Source: a virus. From it: DNA of 64,000 nucleotides. Numbering within the stretch: the first letter of the stretch is position 1; each line of letters starts with the position of its first letter. The stretch lies in IMG/VR virus record IMGVR_UViG_3300034407_001956, positions 30,370-94,369 of that record; one strand, 5' to 3'. Position numbers and translations under genes: made by a program. The notes below the pieces were generated by a model that did no database searches, had not been told where the DNA came from, and worked only from the letters and a program-made list of their open reading frames with translations. Shown here in pieces: positions 17,825-25,041 of this stretch.

Positions 17825-18057
17825 CATACTATATATTATTAGGTAATGATTCCGTAGAAGATATATGGGATGAAAACATTTTAGGAGAAGAATCTTTTGA
17901 AACGTTTTATACAGGTAATGGTTTTAAAGCTTTAAATAATATAGTTATAAGACAACCTGATTTATTAGAGACTGTAACTATTATAGATGAACAAAAAAGG
18001 ACATACGAAGTGTCAGAATTTTTGGATTTAATTACAAAATGGAAAATAATGTCTTGA
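17821..18057 (+). CDS. Conserved small protein, function unknown
   Basis: A 78-residue protein starting at an ATGA overlap. It begins TYYILLGNDSVEDIWDEN and ends in a short helix DLITKWKIM. Proteins of this look occur in T4-like cyanophages, but I know no function. Its TGA stop codon lies within the -35 hexamer of the promoter at 18054, so the gene sits at the very end of the cassette. Confidence 0.6.
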   Translation: MTYYILLGNDSVEDIWDENILGEESFETFYTGNGFKALNNIVIRQPDLLETVTIIDEQKRTYEVSEFLDLITKWKIMS

Positions 18058-18083
18058 CTTTTAGTGTAAAAGTTGAGTATATT
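18054..18083 (+). promoter_or_regulatory. Sigma70-like promoter (TTGACT-18-TATATT)
   Basis: TTGACT at 18054-18059 and TATATT at 18078-18083, spaced by 18 bases and preceded by GTC. It should drive the small genes from 18098 onward. It belongs to the repeated promoter family described in the findings. Confidence 0.7.
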
Positions 18084-18097
18084 TAGGAGAAGATAAG

Positions 18098-18277
18098 ATG
18101 AATTTAGACTACAGGGATTGGGAAGAGCTTGAAGATGAAGCATTGGAAGAATCTCAACAGACTAAGAAAAAACCAAAAAAGAAAAAGAAAACTTGGAAGG
18201 AATTAAACACAAATGAACAGACTAAAAGGAATAAAAAGACTGGCAAACTATGGTCTAATCACCCTAATAGGATTTAA
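18098..18277 (+). CDS. Small Lys-rich protein, unknown
   Basis: A 59-residue reading frame preceded by TAGGAGAAG at 18084-18092. The first 20 residues are acidic (DWEELEDEALEES) and the middle is a Lys run. It overlaps the following lipoprotein gene by 65 bases in another frame. The good ribosome binding site and position right behind a promoter support it, but no relative is recognised. Confidence 0.55.
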   Translation: MNLDYRDWEELEDEALEESQQTKKKPKKKKKTWKELNTNEQTKRNKKTGKLWSNHPNRI

Positions 18278-18761
18278 CTTATTTATAGGTTGTGAAGATA
18301 GCAACCACATAGAGCCGATAGAATTTGTATTAGAATCTAATTTAACTGAAGATTCTAATGGCTTTTACCACTTAGAGATAGATACTTCGGTATGGCAAAC
18401 TCTACATAGAATAAGTGGTGGTGTTTACAGAAATGGCGAATCTGTAGATGTAATAAAATTTGGATGGTACAGTTCTCATCATTGGATAATAGGAGATGAG
18501 TTCGGTTACGTTATAGCTAACAATGGATTAACCGATGATATGACATACGTTGGTTATGACACGACATATATTACTTGGTTTACTGGTTGGGAAGTTCCAA
18601 TCGTAAATGGTGCATCTTATAGTAATTCGGATGGAGAAGTGAATACTATGATGGCGCCTATAAAAACTATGGTAGGAGATACTGCTGCTATTCAATACTC
18701 TTTCTACGATGACTGGAGAGGGGAAGAAACCAATGGGGTATTTTATGTAATATTTGATTAG
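18213..18761 (+). CDS. Putative lipoprotein
   Basis: A 182-residue protein with an N-terminal basic region, hydrophobic stretch and lipobox FIGC near residue 27, followed by EDSN. It should be exported and lipid-anchored. The mature part is rich in Trp, Tyr and acidic residues with predicted beta strands. It has no recognised domain. Its lipobox style (GCED) recurs in other lipoproteins of the window at 23124 and 41196, suggesting a common adaptation to the host envelope. Confidence 0.6.
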   Translation: MNRLKGIKRLANYGLITLIGFNLFIGCEDSNHIEPIEFVLESNLTEDSNGFYHLEIDTSVWQTLHRISGGVYRNGESVDVIKFGWYSSHHWIIGDEFGYVIANNGLTDDMTYVGYDTTYITWFTGWEVPIVNGASYSNSDGEVNTMMAPIKTMVGDTAAIQYSFYDDWRGEETNGVFYVIFD

Positions 18762-18774
18762 TAGGAGATGAGCT

Positions 18775-19023
18775 ATGAAGTTTGTGTTGGTAGATAAATT
18801 AGACAACATAACTGATAAGAGAGATTTTAGCAATATAGAAGAAGCTAATAGGTATTTTATCAGCAGGAAGCAAATAGAAGAGAATGAATTTAATAACTTG
18901 TGGAAAGTAATGTTACAGAGTGATTATGACACTCAAAGGCAGATTTCACAAAGGCAAGGAAGTACAATACAATATGAGTGGTGGAGAGAAGAGGATACAT
19001 ATTTGGATGGGGAGAAGTCGTAA
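18775..19023 (+). CDS. Small protein, unknown
   Basis: An 82-residue protein preceded by TAGGAGATG. It begins KFVLVDKLDNITDKRDFSN and has a helical middle with an IEENEFNNLWKVM stretch. Its stop overlaps the start of a 29-residue membrane peptide gene. I recognise no family. Confidence 0.5.
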   Translation: MKFVLVDKLDNITDKRDFSNIEEANRYFISRKQIEENEFNNLWKVMLQSDYDTQRQISQRQGSTIQYEWWREEDTYLDGEKS

Positions 19024-19112
19024 TGAATTGGAATAAATTTATAAGAGATGAAATGGTACACATTTATATTGGTATGTTTATATTAATTATTTTAATCGTG
19101 TTGAATAAATGA
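19023..19112 (+). CDS. Single-pass membrane microprotein (29 aa)
   Basis: The frame starts at an ATG overlapping the upstream TAA and ends in TGA overlapping the next ATG. The peptide has a charged N-terminus and one hydrophobic helix (YIGMFILIILIVL). The tight overlaps on both sides argue for translation. Function is unknown. Confidence 0.45.
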   Translation: MNWNKFIRDEMVHIYIGMFILIILIVLNK

Positions 19113-19276
19113 AAGAATTAACTAAAGAACAACAAAAAGAATTGGAAATGCTGGCTACTGAAATAGAAGCAGAAGCTATCCAAATGAAAATAGACTATGA
19201 GAACAATCCATCAGAAATGAGCGGAAGTATTGTAGTTGTACACGAAGAATCAGAATACTTAGATGAGGAAGAGTGA
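19109..19276 (+). CDS. Small acidic protein, unknown
   Basis: A 55-residue protein beginning KELTKEQQKELEMLATEIEA, likely a coiled coil, ending in an acidic tail DEEE. It starts at the ATGA overlap with the previous peptide and its stop overlaps the GTG start of the Mom-like gene. It might be a co-expressed partner of one of those neighbours, which is a guess. Confidence 0.5.
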   Translation: MKELTKEQQKELEMLATEIEAEAIQMKIDYENNPSEMSGSIVVVHEESEYLDEEE

Positions 19277-20037
19277 CTAAAAAATATGTAGATACATCTA
19301 AACTATCTGTTAGAGAAATAGATAGAAAGATTGCTAAGAAATTAATAGTTGAGAATCATTATTCACATCAATGGACAAAATGTACTCACGCATTGGGTTT
19401 GTTTACCACAACGGGTAGAGAACACTCATTTTTTGATGAACCTGAAGAGAAGTTAATTGGTGCTATATGTTATGGAGATCCAATAGGTAGAAACTCTGGC
19501 GCTTCAATATCATTAGCAGTACCGAGAACAGCAGTATTTGAGTTGGTAAGATTATTTGTATTTGATGGTTATGGTGGCAATATAGAATCATATCTAATAG
19601 GTGAGAGTTTTAGGTGGTTGAAGAAGAATAGGCCGGATATAAAAGCTCTCATATCATATTCAGACCCAATGCAAGGTCATGTTGGAACTGTGTATCAGGC
19701 AACCAATTGGATATACCAAGGTAATAATATAAGGTGGTCTGATAGTTGGTTGTTTAGATTTGAAGAGGATGGTAAGTGGCAACACGGAAGAACTATATTT
19801 CCTTATTATGGCACAAATGATATAAAGAAGATGAAAGGCTTAGTTAAGAATGACTTTTGGGTAAAGAAAGAGGTGAAGAAACATAGATATGTTTATCTAT
19901 TAGGAACTAAGGGAGACAGAAAGAAAGCTTTAAGAAAAATAAAACATCCGATTCTACCATATCCGAAAACAGGTGATATAATGGAATCAGAAATAGTAAA
20001 AATAAAAGTACACAAATTTGGGAGGATTGATGGCTAA
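19273..20037 (+). CDS. Mom-like DNA modification protein (GNAT fold)
   Basis: A 254-residue protein starting at GTG, in overlap with the upstream stop. It has ENHYSHQW near residue 31, LIGAICYGDP, FELVRLFVFDG and SYSDPMQGHVGTVYQATNWIYQG. This order resembles phage Mu Mom and related proteins, where the SYADxxxGHxGTxYQATxW stretch is highly conserved. Mu Mom adds a carbamoylmethyl-type group to adenine and protects phage DNA from host restriction. Here a similar DNA-modifying role is inferred. It would fit with the DUF4338 gene at 61252, another member of this fold. Confidence 0.68.
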   Translation: MTKKYVDTSKLSVREIDRKIAKKLIVENHYSHQWTKCTHALGLFTTTGREHSFFDEPEEKLIGAICYGDPIGRNSGASISLAVPRTAVFELVRLFVFDGYGGNIESYLIGESFRWLKKNRPDIKALISYSDPMQGHVGTVYQATNWIYQGNNIRWSDSWLFRFEEDGKWQHGRTIFPYYGTNDIKKMKGLVKNDFWVKKEVKKHRYVYLLGTKGDRKKALRKIKHPILPYPKTGDIMESEIVKIKVHKFGRIDG

Positions 20038-20578
20038 TCACGTATGGACAAGAACAGTAATAAATTCGGATAAAGAAGAGGTTCATTCTAAATTATTGGA
20101 GTGGTATGGTGAAATAAAACAACACCACGATGTAAAAGGAGTTGTTGAACCAATATTCGGAAAAGATTGGGATTATGATATAAACTTAATAGGTAGCAAA
20201 TGGATTGTGATAGAAGATTGTACATTAGGTGATGCTCCAGATACAGAGATTAACTTCTGTTCAGCCTGGTCTCCGCCAATAGAGTTTATGGAAGAATTTA
20301 CGGCAACTTTAGTAGCTATAGATGATACAGTTACGGTAGAGTTTACAGGCGATGAAGAATCAGATGACTTTTTGTTTGCTGGTTATGGTAGTAAGAATGG
20401 ATTTCATTGTGAAGAAGATTCTGATGTTCCTGAAAGACCATTTGAAGAAGAATGTGAAGAGGATGGTACAGATTATGATGAATTGGTAGATGAGTTTTAC
20501 GATGAGTGTTGGTCGATACAAAATAATATGTTAAGTATGTGTAAAAAGAAGGTAGAAGAAAATGATAAAGATAATTAG
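20030..20578 (+). CDS. Acidic phage protein with ferredoxin-like (YubB/Api92-type) features
   Basis: The start chosen is ATG 20030, four bases after GGAGG at 20021-20025. The protein is 182 residues and begins ANHVWTRTVI. It has a SAWSPPIEFMEEFTATL segment typical of DUF1281/Api92-like proteins, where W(S)P is followed by helix and strand. The last 60 residues are extremely acidic with several Cys. The family is common in phages and plasmids but its function is unknown. The domain call is tentative. Confidence 0.55.
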   Translation: MANHVWTRTVINSDKEEVHSKLLEWYGEIKQHHDVKGVVEPIFGKDWDYDINLIGSKWIVIEDCTLGDAPDTEINFCSAWSPPIEFMEEFTATLVAIDDTVTVEFTGDEESDDFLFAGYGSKNGFHCEEDSDVPERPFEEECEEDGTDYDELVDEFYDECWSIQNNMLSMCKKKVEENDKDN

Positions 20579-20717
20579 TATAACGCTAGCATTGTTACTT
20601 TTCAATAGTTGCGCTTGGTTGTCTGCACCTTACGAATCAGACAATGATAGGCAGACAGAAAAAAAGAAGAAACAAAAACGAAACAAAGGTGAAAAGCCTG
20701 ATTTAGATAGGATGTAA
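20562..20717 (+). CDS. Small lipoprotein (possible outer-membrane spanin-like)
   Basis: A 51-residue frame that begins inside the preceding gene. Its N-terminus is a short signal with lipobox FNSC at residues 14-17, followed by a highly charged Lys-rich tail. Size and build resemble Rz1-type outer-membrane spanins. The next gene encodes a TM-plus-coiled-coil protein, as an inner-membrane spanin would be. The lysis genes lie 32 kb away, so the spanin idea is only a possibility. Confidence 0.55.
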   Translation: MIKIISITLALLLFNSCAWLSAPYESDNDRQTEKKKKQKRNKGEKPDLDRM

Positions 20718-20719
20718 AT

Positions 20720-20959
20720 ATGATACAAATAGAAATAATAGGTTGGGTGTGGTTAGGAATAATCGTAGGTATGCTAATAGGCATAGTTTTAAGTTCTTTA
20801 ATGGGTGCTAGTAAGTTTGGTGATTTACAGGCAGACAATGTAAAGCTTAAATTTATAGCAGACTCACTCAAAGAGGAAATATTCAGATTAGAAAACCAAG
20901 TCAAGCCAAAACCAAGAAAGAAAAGAATTCAAGCTAAATCAATAAAAATTGGTGAATAA
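20720..20959 (+). CDS. Membrane-anchored coiled-coil protein
   Basis: A 79-residue protein with an N-terminal TM helix (VWLGIIVGMLIGIVLSSL), a coiled-coil segment NVKLKFIADSLKEEIFRLEN and a basic tail. It starts two bases after the stop of the lipoprotein gene. The layout is like a short inner-membrane spanin; other membrane-adaptor roles are equally possible. Confidence 0.55.
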   Translation: MIQIEIIGWVWLGIIVGMLIGIVLSSLMGASKFGDLQADNVKLKFIADSLKEEIFRLENQVKPKPRKKRIQAKSIKIGE

Positions 20960-20970
20960 ATAATATCTTT

Positions 20971-20980
20971 GATATTTATT
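20971..20980 (+). promoter_or_regulatory. TATTTATT-type element (putative late promoter)
   Basis: The sequence GATATTTATT lies 46 bases before the start at 21027. The same TATTTATT core recurs at similar distance before at least seven other gene groups in this window. Confidence 0.4.
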
Positions 20981-21026
20981 TATAAGTTAAAAAACTGCAG
21001 AATATAACTTAAATGGAGATCGAATA

Positions 21027-21308
21027 GTGAATCAAAATGACCGGAAGGAATTTGAGATTGTTCATTTAAAGATAGATGAACTCAAAAATAATATAGAGAA
21101 AATGCAAGCAGATATGGAAAAGGCTCATCTTAAAACGGATGACAATCTAAGTTTCATTAAGGAAAATCTATTCAATCCCCAAGAAGGCCTATGGGCTGAG
21201 ACAAAACAAAATAGTCAATTCAGAGAATCCGCTGGTAAGTGGAGAAGTATGATTGGCGCTGGTTTTATTGGGCTGTTCTTCAAGCAGCTATATGACGTTT
21301 TCGGATAA
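21027..21308 (+). CDS. XhlA-like small protein: coiled coil plus C-terminal membrane helix
   Basis: A 93-residue protein starting at GTG, after TGGAG at 21014-21018. Residues 8-45 form a charged coiled coil; the C-terminus KWRSMIGAGFIGLFFKQLY is a short hydrophobic helix. This is the layout of hemolysin XhlA/holin-accessory proteins, though it may be any tail-anchored phage protein. The next gene starts 17 bases before its stop. Confidence 0.5.
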   Translation: MNQNDRKEFEIVHLKIDELKNNIEKMQADMEKAHLKTDDNLSFIKENLFNPQEGLWAETKQNSQFRESAGKWRSMIGAGFIGLFFKQLYDVFG

Positions 21309-21783
21309 AATATCACCAATAAACTTAGAATCGTTTCTCAATATGACTGTCGTTACAGGTCATGGTGGGAAAGAAGTCGTTAATTTAGATGGAAAGCTAA
21401 AGACTGTCAGAGAATTAGTTGATTATTGGAATCCTCAAAGAATACAACAAACTATAGATAAACTATCAATGGGTAAAAATAAAGAGACAATGGAGAAAAC
21501 TGGTTCATTTGATTTTTGCCGTAATCCACAATATTTAAATTGTATGGTGGCTGGCTTCAGACATAATGTAGCAAACCACCACGAAATTGGTTGGGATAAG
21601 ATGACTAAAGAATATTATGATTCATTAGAACCAATGAGTGATGAAGAGATAGAGATATACCTAAGAGAGAATCCAGTAGAGTTTGATAAAGGACATATAC
21701 ATAGCTCGTATCACAGAGCTTGTGCTATGGTTGGTAGATTAATAAAAGGTCAAAAATATATAACATTTTATGTACGAGAATAA
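21292..21783 (+). CDS. Conserved hypothetical phage protein
   Basis: The start chosen is ATG 21292, within the end of the previous gene; the earlier in-frame ATG at 21253 would lie deep inside that gene. The 163-residue protein starts TFSDKISPINLESFLN. It carries two conserved-looking blocks: CMVAGFRHNVANHHEIGW and KGHIHSSYHRACAMVGRLI, rich in His and Cys, which might bind metal or nucleic acid. I recognise no family. It is followed by a 14-base overlap with the next gene. Confidence 0.55.
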   Translation: MTFSDKISPINLESFLNMTVVTGHGGKEVVNLDGKLKTVRELVDYWNPQRIQQTIDKLSMGKNKETMEKTGSFDFCRNPQYLNCMVAGFRHNVANHHEIGWDKMTKEYYDSLEPMSDEEIEIYLRENPVEFDKGHIHSSYHRACAMVGRLIKGQKYITFYVRE

Positions 21784-22291
21784 GGATTGGATTTGGATGA
21801 TGCCCCACGGAGACATAACACGAGTAAAGTATTTAGATGAGGTGGATATGCCAAAGGATGAGTTTGCTATATGCCAGTCTAGCATATTAGCTCTGATGGG
21901 TATAAGAGATAATGAAGATTTAGATATAATAACAACCAATGAACCAACTAAACGAACTGAACCACACAATGAACATTCTTTATCTGCTTGGGGGCGTGGT
22001 AGTACAAATGGTCACGTTGAGTCGGTTCATCCATATGAATATGGTATAGATAATATAGAAGATAGTAGTTTCAAATTCAAAGGTTATAATTTCCTATATC
22101 CTAAGTACTATTTCAGATATAAGAAAGTGCCACCAATGGGTGACCAAAACGATTGGGAAAGGGATATATCAGATTGGAAAGGTATAGTACAATTCTTTGA
22201 TATTAGTAGTCACTTAGACTATCCATTTAATCAGCTAACAGAAGAACAATTAGGAGTCGAATATCTTAAAAGATATACAGAAACTATTTGA
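21770..22291 (+). CDS. Hypothetical protein, possible nucleotidyltransferase-like segment
   Basis: A 173-residue protein. The stretch SSILALMGIRDNEDLDIITT has the look of the D.D strand of nucleotidyltransferase-fold proteins (GxRxxxDLDI), but a second diagnostic motif is not clear. The rest is rich in aromatic residues (FLYPKYYFRYKKV). It ends overlapping a kinase-like frame, and the pair may act together, as sugar or antibiotic-type modifying enzymes do. The function stays open. Confidence 0.5.
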   Translation: MYENKDWIWMMPHGDITRVKYLDEVDMPKDEFAICQSSILALMGIRDNEDLDIITTNEPTKRTEPHNEHSLSAWGRGSTNGHVESVHPYEYGIDNIEDSSFKFKGYNFLYPKYYFRYKKVPPMGDQNDWERDISDWKGIVQFFDISSHLDYPFNQLTEEQLGVEYLKRYTETI

Positions 22292-22784
22292 GTGGGTAGG
22301 CGATAGAGAAGTCGTAGATTTAGGTAGGAATGGTGGATTCGCTCATAAGGGTATGTATAAGATAGAAAACAAATGGATAATGAAAGTTACTAATCTAAGA
22401 GAGTATACTATTACTCATCATTTACAAGGGCACGACAATATAGTATCTATGATGCCAATGTCTCAAAGGAGTGGTAAATACGCTTCGGTAGTTATGGAGT
22501 ATTGTGATAAAGGTAATCTATCCAACTGTGATATTACAGAGATTGGTAAACAAAATATAATAGAGGATATAACTAAAGGCATAGGATATATGCTGAGTAA
22601 GGGATATATTCAGAATGACTTATGGAGAGAAAGAGGAGAACACCTTAGTAATTTCTTCGTAAGAAAGAACGGAACTGTGGTATTGGGTGACTTCGGTAAT
22701 GTGAGTAAGGTTACTAATAAAAATCTAACAGAATTAATGAAACAACTTGATAATATTATTGAATATATTAATATATATTGTTGA
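22263..22784 (+). CDS. Kinase-fold protein with probable non-AUG start
   Basis: The first ATG in this frame is at 22353, but the frame is open from 22254 and the upstream part encodes LGRNGGFAHKG, a glycine-rich loop like that of kinases, just before WIMKVT with the VAxK-type lysine. AGGAG at 22252-22256 stands six bases before an ATC codon at 22263, so a near-cognate start there is proposed. Later come YIQNDLWRERGEHLSNFFV in place of the HRD catalytic loop (QND, Asp kept) and LGDFGN with the DFG metal motif. The protein of about 173 residues lacks most of the C-lobe, so it is a minimal or pseudo-kinase. Confidence 0.6.
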   Translation: MLKDIQKLFEWVGDREVVDLGRNGGFAHKGMYKIENKWIMKVTNLREYTITHHLQGHDNIVSMMPMSQRSGKYASVVMEYCDKGNLSNCDITEIGKQNIIEDITKGIGYMLSKGYIQNDLWRERGEHLSNFFVRKNGTVVLGDFGNVSKVTNKNLTELMKQLDNIIEYINIYC

Positions 22785-22953
22785 GGGGTGTCAATGGCGG
22801 AGACACCGAAAACGCGTGTGAATACGTGTATCGCTTAATTTCTTTGACACCATTGGTAAAATCTACTAATCGTAGATTTCACCTATAATTGTACTTAATG
22901 GTAAATCATAAGGCTTTCCCAATTGAGGGAAATGCTCGGTCGGGAGATTAGTT
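22785..22953 (+). promoter_or_regulatory. Structured leader with alternative stems
   Basis: This 169-base gap holds competing inverted repeats. GGTGTC at 22787-22792 can pair with GACACC at 22802-22807, or GGTGTCA with TGACACC at 22845-22851, while CAATGG at 22792-22797 matches CCATTG at 22850-22855. A clean hairpin AAATCTAC/GTAGATTT follows, then TTTCCC/GGGAAA. It may be a regulatory leader or small RNA for the gene at 22954. No known riboswitch class is recognised. Confidence 0.4.
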
Positions 22954-23127
22954 ATGAAAAGGGATATATTAAAAAGGTTTTTGGAATTGGTTCAATCAAA
23001 GAATAGGCTCGGTGAGTTAGAAGAATCACTACTCAGAGCAAAAACACTCATCAGCTTAGACATAAAGCTTGATAGTATAGAGGATGATTACTTTATGAAC
23101 CGTGAACATAGAAGGGTAAAGAAATGA
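22954..23127 (+). CDS. Small helical protein, unknown
   Basis: A 57-residue protein with a CGGGAG site eight bases before its ATG. It is largely alpha-helical (ELVQSKNRLGELEESLLRAK) and ends in a basic tail. Its stop overlaps the next start as ATGA. No family is recognised. Confidence 0.5.
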   Translation: MKRDILKRFLELVQSKNRLGELEESLLRAKTLISLDIKLDSIEDDYFMNREHRRVKK

Positions 23128-23459
23128 AAATGAGATGGCAAGATTTATATCTGCTTCCGAAGTGGTGGAGCATAGCGGTATGGTCAATAACAATAATCCT
23201 ATACCTAACCCTAATCGGTTGTAAGGAGGATATGTATATAATGGGCTACGGATTGGTGCCGGGTGATAAGGAAGAAGCAACCCTAAACTTTCCCCTAATT
23301 GATAAGAACAATGTAACGCACAACTTTCTTAAAGAATATAACATCGGTATATACGATGAGGATGTAATGTATTGTGCTAGTCATCATACTTGGGAAAGCA
23401 TACGTGGTGTATACGATATGGAATCCGATATGAAGGTATACGAGGTAAGGGATAAATAA
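23124..23459 (+). CDS. Membrane-anchored or lipoprotein, unknown
   Basis: A 111-residue protein with a hydrophobic helix (SIAVWSITIILYLTLIGC) ending in the lipobox-like LIGC and followed by KED. It should be exported, with the mature part acidic and lacking known motifs. The lipobox resembles those at 18213 and 41196. Confidence 0.5.
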   Translation: MKMRWQDLYLLPKWWSIAVWSITIILYLTLIGCKEDMYIMGYGLVPGDKEEATLNFPLIDKNNVTHNFLKEYNIGIYDEDVMYCASHHTWESIRGVYDMESDMKVYEVRDK

Positions 23460-23479
23460 TAATATAATGGAGAAATATA

Positions 23480-23551
23480 ATGAAAGAATATAAATGTCCA
23501 AATTGCACCTGCAGTGATGATGATTTGTGTGCTTGTTGTATAAATAAATAA
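23480..23551 (+). CDS. Cys-rich microprotein (23 aa)
   Basis: A very short frame with TGGAG at 23468-23472 and an ATG eight bases later. The peptide has five cysteines in CPNCTC and CACC arrangement, suitable for one zinc. The next gene starts one base after its stop. Coding is plausible but unproven. Confidence 0.35.
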   Translation: MKEYKCPNCTCSDDDLCACCINK

Positions 23552-23552
23552 T

Positions 23553-23969
23553 ATGGTAAATAAAAATGATATGAGATGGCCTAAGGTTTGTGAGGGTGAA
23601 TGTGTACCGAAGGGATGGGGAGAAGAAATAATAATAGCTAATAACAAAGACTATTGTGGTAAGGTATTGGTATTCAAAGAAAGCGGTAAGTTCTCAATGC
23701 ACTTCCATATGATAAAGGACGAGACGTGGTATGTAGAGAAGGGAAGGTTTGTGTATAGGTGGATAGATATATTAACAGCGGAGATAAAAGAAAACCTATT
23801 AAAGCCAGGCGACGTGGTAAGACAAAGGCCAGGCCAACCTCACCAATTGGAGTGTCTAAACGGTGGCGGTAGGATATTTGAGGTGAGTACAGAACATAAG
23901 GATTCAGACTCATATAGGGTAATGCCAGGTGACTCTCAATCTAAGAAGGACATCAACCCATTTAAGTAA
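23553..23969 (+). CDS. Cupin protein, sugar-isomerase-like
   Basis: A 138-residue single cupin: VPKGWGEEIIIANNKDYCGK, KFSMHFHMIKDETWYVEKGRF with the HxH..E metal set, then PGDVVRQRPGQPHQLECLNGG with the fourth ligand His. The ending EVSTEHKDSDSYRV resembles phosphomannose isomerase type II and D-lyxose isomerase cupins. It may act on a sugar, in line with the glycan theme, but it lies apart from the sugar cassette. Confidence 0.68.
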   Translation: MVNKNDMRWPKVCEGECVPKGWGEEIIIANNKDYCGKVLVFKESGKFSMHFHMIKDETWYVEKGRFVYRWIDILTAEIKENLLKPGDVVRQRPGQPHQLECLNGGGRIFEVSTEHKDSDSYRVMPGDSQSKKDINPFK

Positions 23970-23999
23970 AATAAATTTCAGCGTCATATACTTATATGT

Positions 24000-24275
24000 A
24001 TGACAGACAACTTCAAAAAGCTAGATAAGATTCCAACAATCAAATCATTGGATACTAAGGTAAGAAGGCTTACCAATGTAATAAAGGATCCTGATGGTTA
24101 TAATAGTGGAATAGCCTCATCGAAGAGGATTGAAAAAGTAGAGGAGAGAGTGGATGAATTAACCGCTATTTCCCACCCACCTGTTGATTTCTCCCATAAG
24201 TTAGATTCATTACACCATAAGATAGATAGGATGATTGAGATGCTTGAGCGTCTTACAGACGAGCAATCAAATTAA
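24000..24275 (+). CDS. Coiled-coil protein, unknown
   Basis: A 91-residue protein with two heptad stretches (IEKVEERVDELTAI and LDSLHHKIDRMIEMLERL). Similar small coiled-coil proteins are often structural or trimeric phage proteins. No ribosome site is obvious beyond weak A-rich sequence. Confidence 0.45.
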   Translation: MTDNFKKLDKIPTIKSLDTKVRRLTNVIKDPDGYNSGIASSKRIEKVEERVDELTAISHPPVDFSHKLDSLHHKIDRMIEMLERLTDEQSN

Positions 24276-24513
24276 TTGGTTAGAGATTCTCTCTAGCCTT
24301 TACTATCTATTACTATTCATCCTCATATGTAAACTATGGTGGGATGAGACTTAACCCACTTTAACCCTTTTTGACACACTTCACTACTTATTAGATATAA
24401 ATCAGTATGTCAGGGAGCGCAGAGTATATCGCTCGTATGTCATACTGTCAGAGTATTTTTTATAGTAGCTTTGATATTATCGGTATGTCAAAGTGACAGA
24501 AATGGAGGGTTTT
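24276..24513 (+). promoter_or_regulatory. Control region with promoter and GTATGTCA repeats
   Basis: After a small hairpin (TAGAGA/TCTCTA near 24290) there is a TTGACA at 24371-24376 with TATAAA about 19 bases on. Three copies of GTATGTCA start at 24405, 24435 and 24483. The second is part of the palindrome GTATGTCATAC, and GAGCG/CGCTC flank the first gap. The spacing (30 and 48 bases) suits an operator, perhaps for the HTH protein encoded next. Confidence 0.5.
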
Positions 24514-25029
24514 ATGGCTAAAGTAAGCAAATCTAAGGTAGTATGGGCGATTAATGAGACTCAGAGTATGCGTCAAGCCTCTCAATTGTTAGGCTTAGCG
24601 TATAATACGTTTAAGAAGTACGCAAAGTTGTATGAGGTGTGGGCTCCGTTAGAGACAAACGCAGGTATACCACAGCGTAGTAGCGGAGGACTTAAACCAG
24701 CTGAGTTGGAAGATATATTCGCTGGAAAGAATCCATCGTATAGTTCTACTAAGTTATTACACCGCTGTTTTAGGGAAGGATACTTAGCAGAGGAGTGTAG
24801 TAACTGTGGATATGATGAGTACCGCCCCTCTGATATGACTAAACCGCTAATGTTGGATTACTTAGATGATGACCAGACCAATAAGGAGCTAGCCAATCTC
24901 AGGGTATTGTGTTATTGTTGTTATTATATACTCAAAATGGACAGATTAGAGGTAGAAGTACCAGCAAATGTCAAATCCTTTCAGAAAGCCATATACACCG
25001 CTTTTAATCAGAGTAACGAATCCAAGTAG
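24514..25029 (+). CDS. HTH protein with degenerate HNH/zinc domain
   Basis: The start chosen is ATG 24514, behind GGAGG at 24504-24508. Residues 15-40 (TQSMRQASQLLGLAYNTFKKY) read as a helix-turn-helix. The C-terminal part has CSNCGYDEYRPSD, LMLDYLDDDQTNKELANLRVLCYCC, an HNH-type zinc fold with the N..NLR.LC..C pattern kept. The catalytic histidines of HNH nucleases are absent (LDY in place of HH). It could be a DNA-binding regulator derived from a homing-type endonuclease. It may bind the GTATGTCA repeats upstream. Confidence 0.65.
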   Translation: MAKVSKSKVVWAINETQSMRQASQLLGLAYNTFKKYAKLYEVWAPLETNAGIPQRSSGGLKPAELEDIFAGKNPSYSSTKLLHRCFREGYLAEECSNCGYDEYRPSDMTKPLMLDYLDDDQTNKELANLRVLCYCCYYILKMDRLEVEVPANVKSFQKAIYTAFNQSNESK

Positions 25030-25041
25030 TTTGTTATATCT

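Noticed and set aside
22353-22784. Kinase gene starting at ATG 22353
   Set aside because: This would omit the Gly-rich loop encoded just upstream in the same frame; a start near 22263 fits the ribosome site better.
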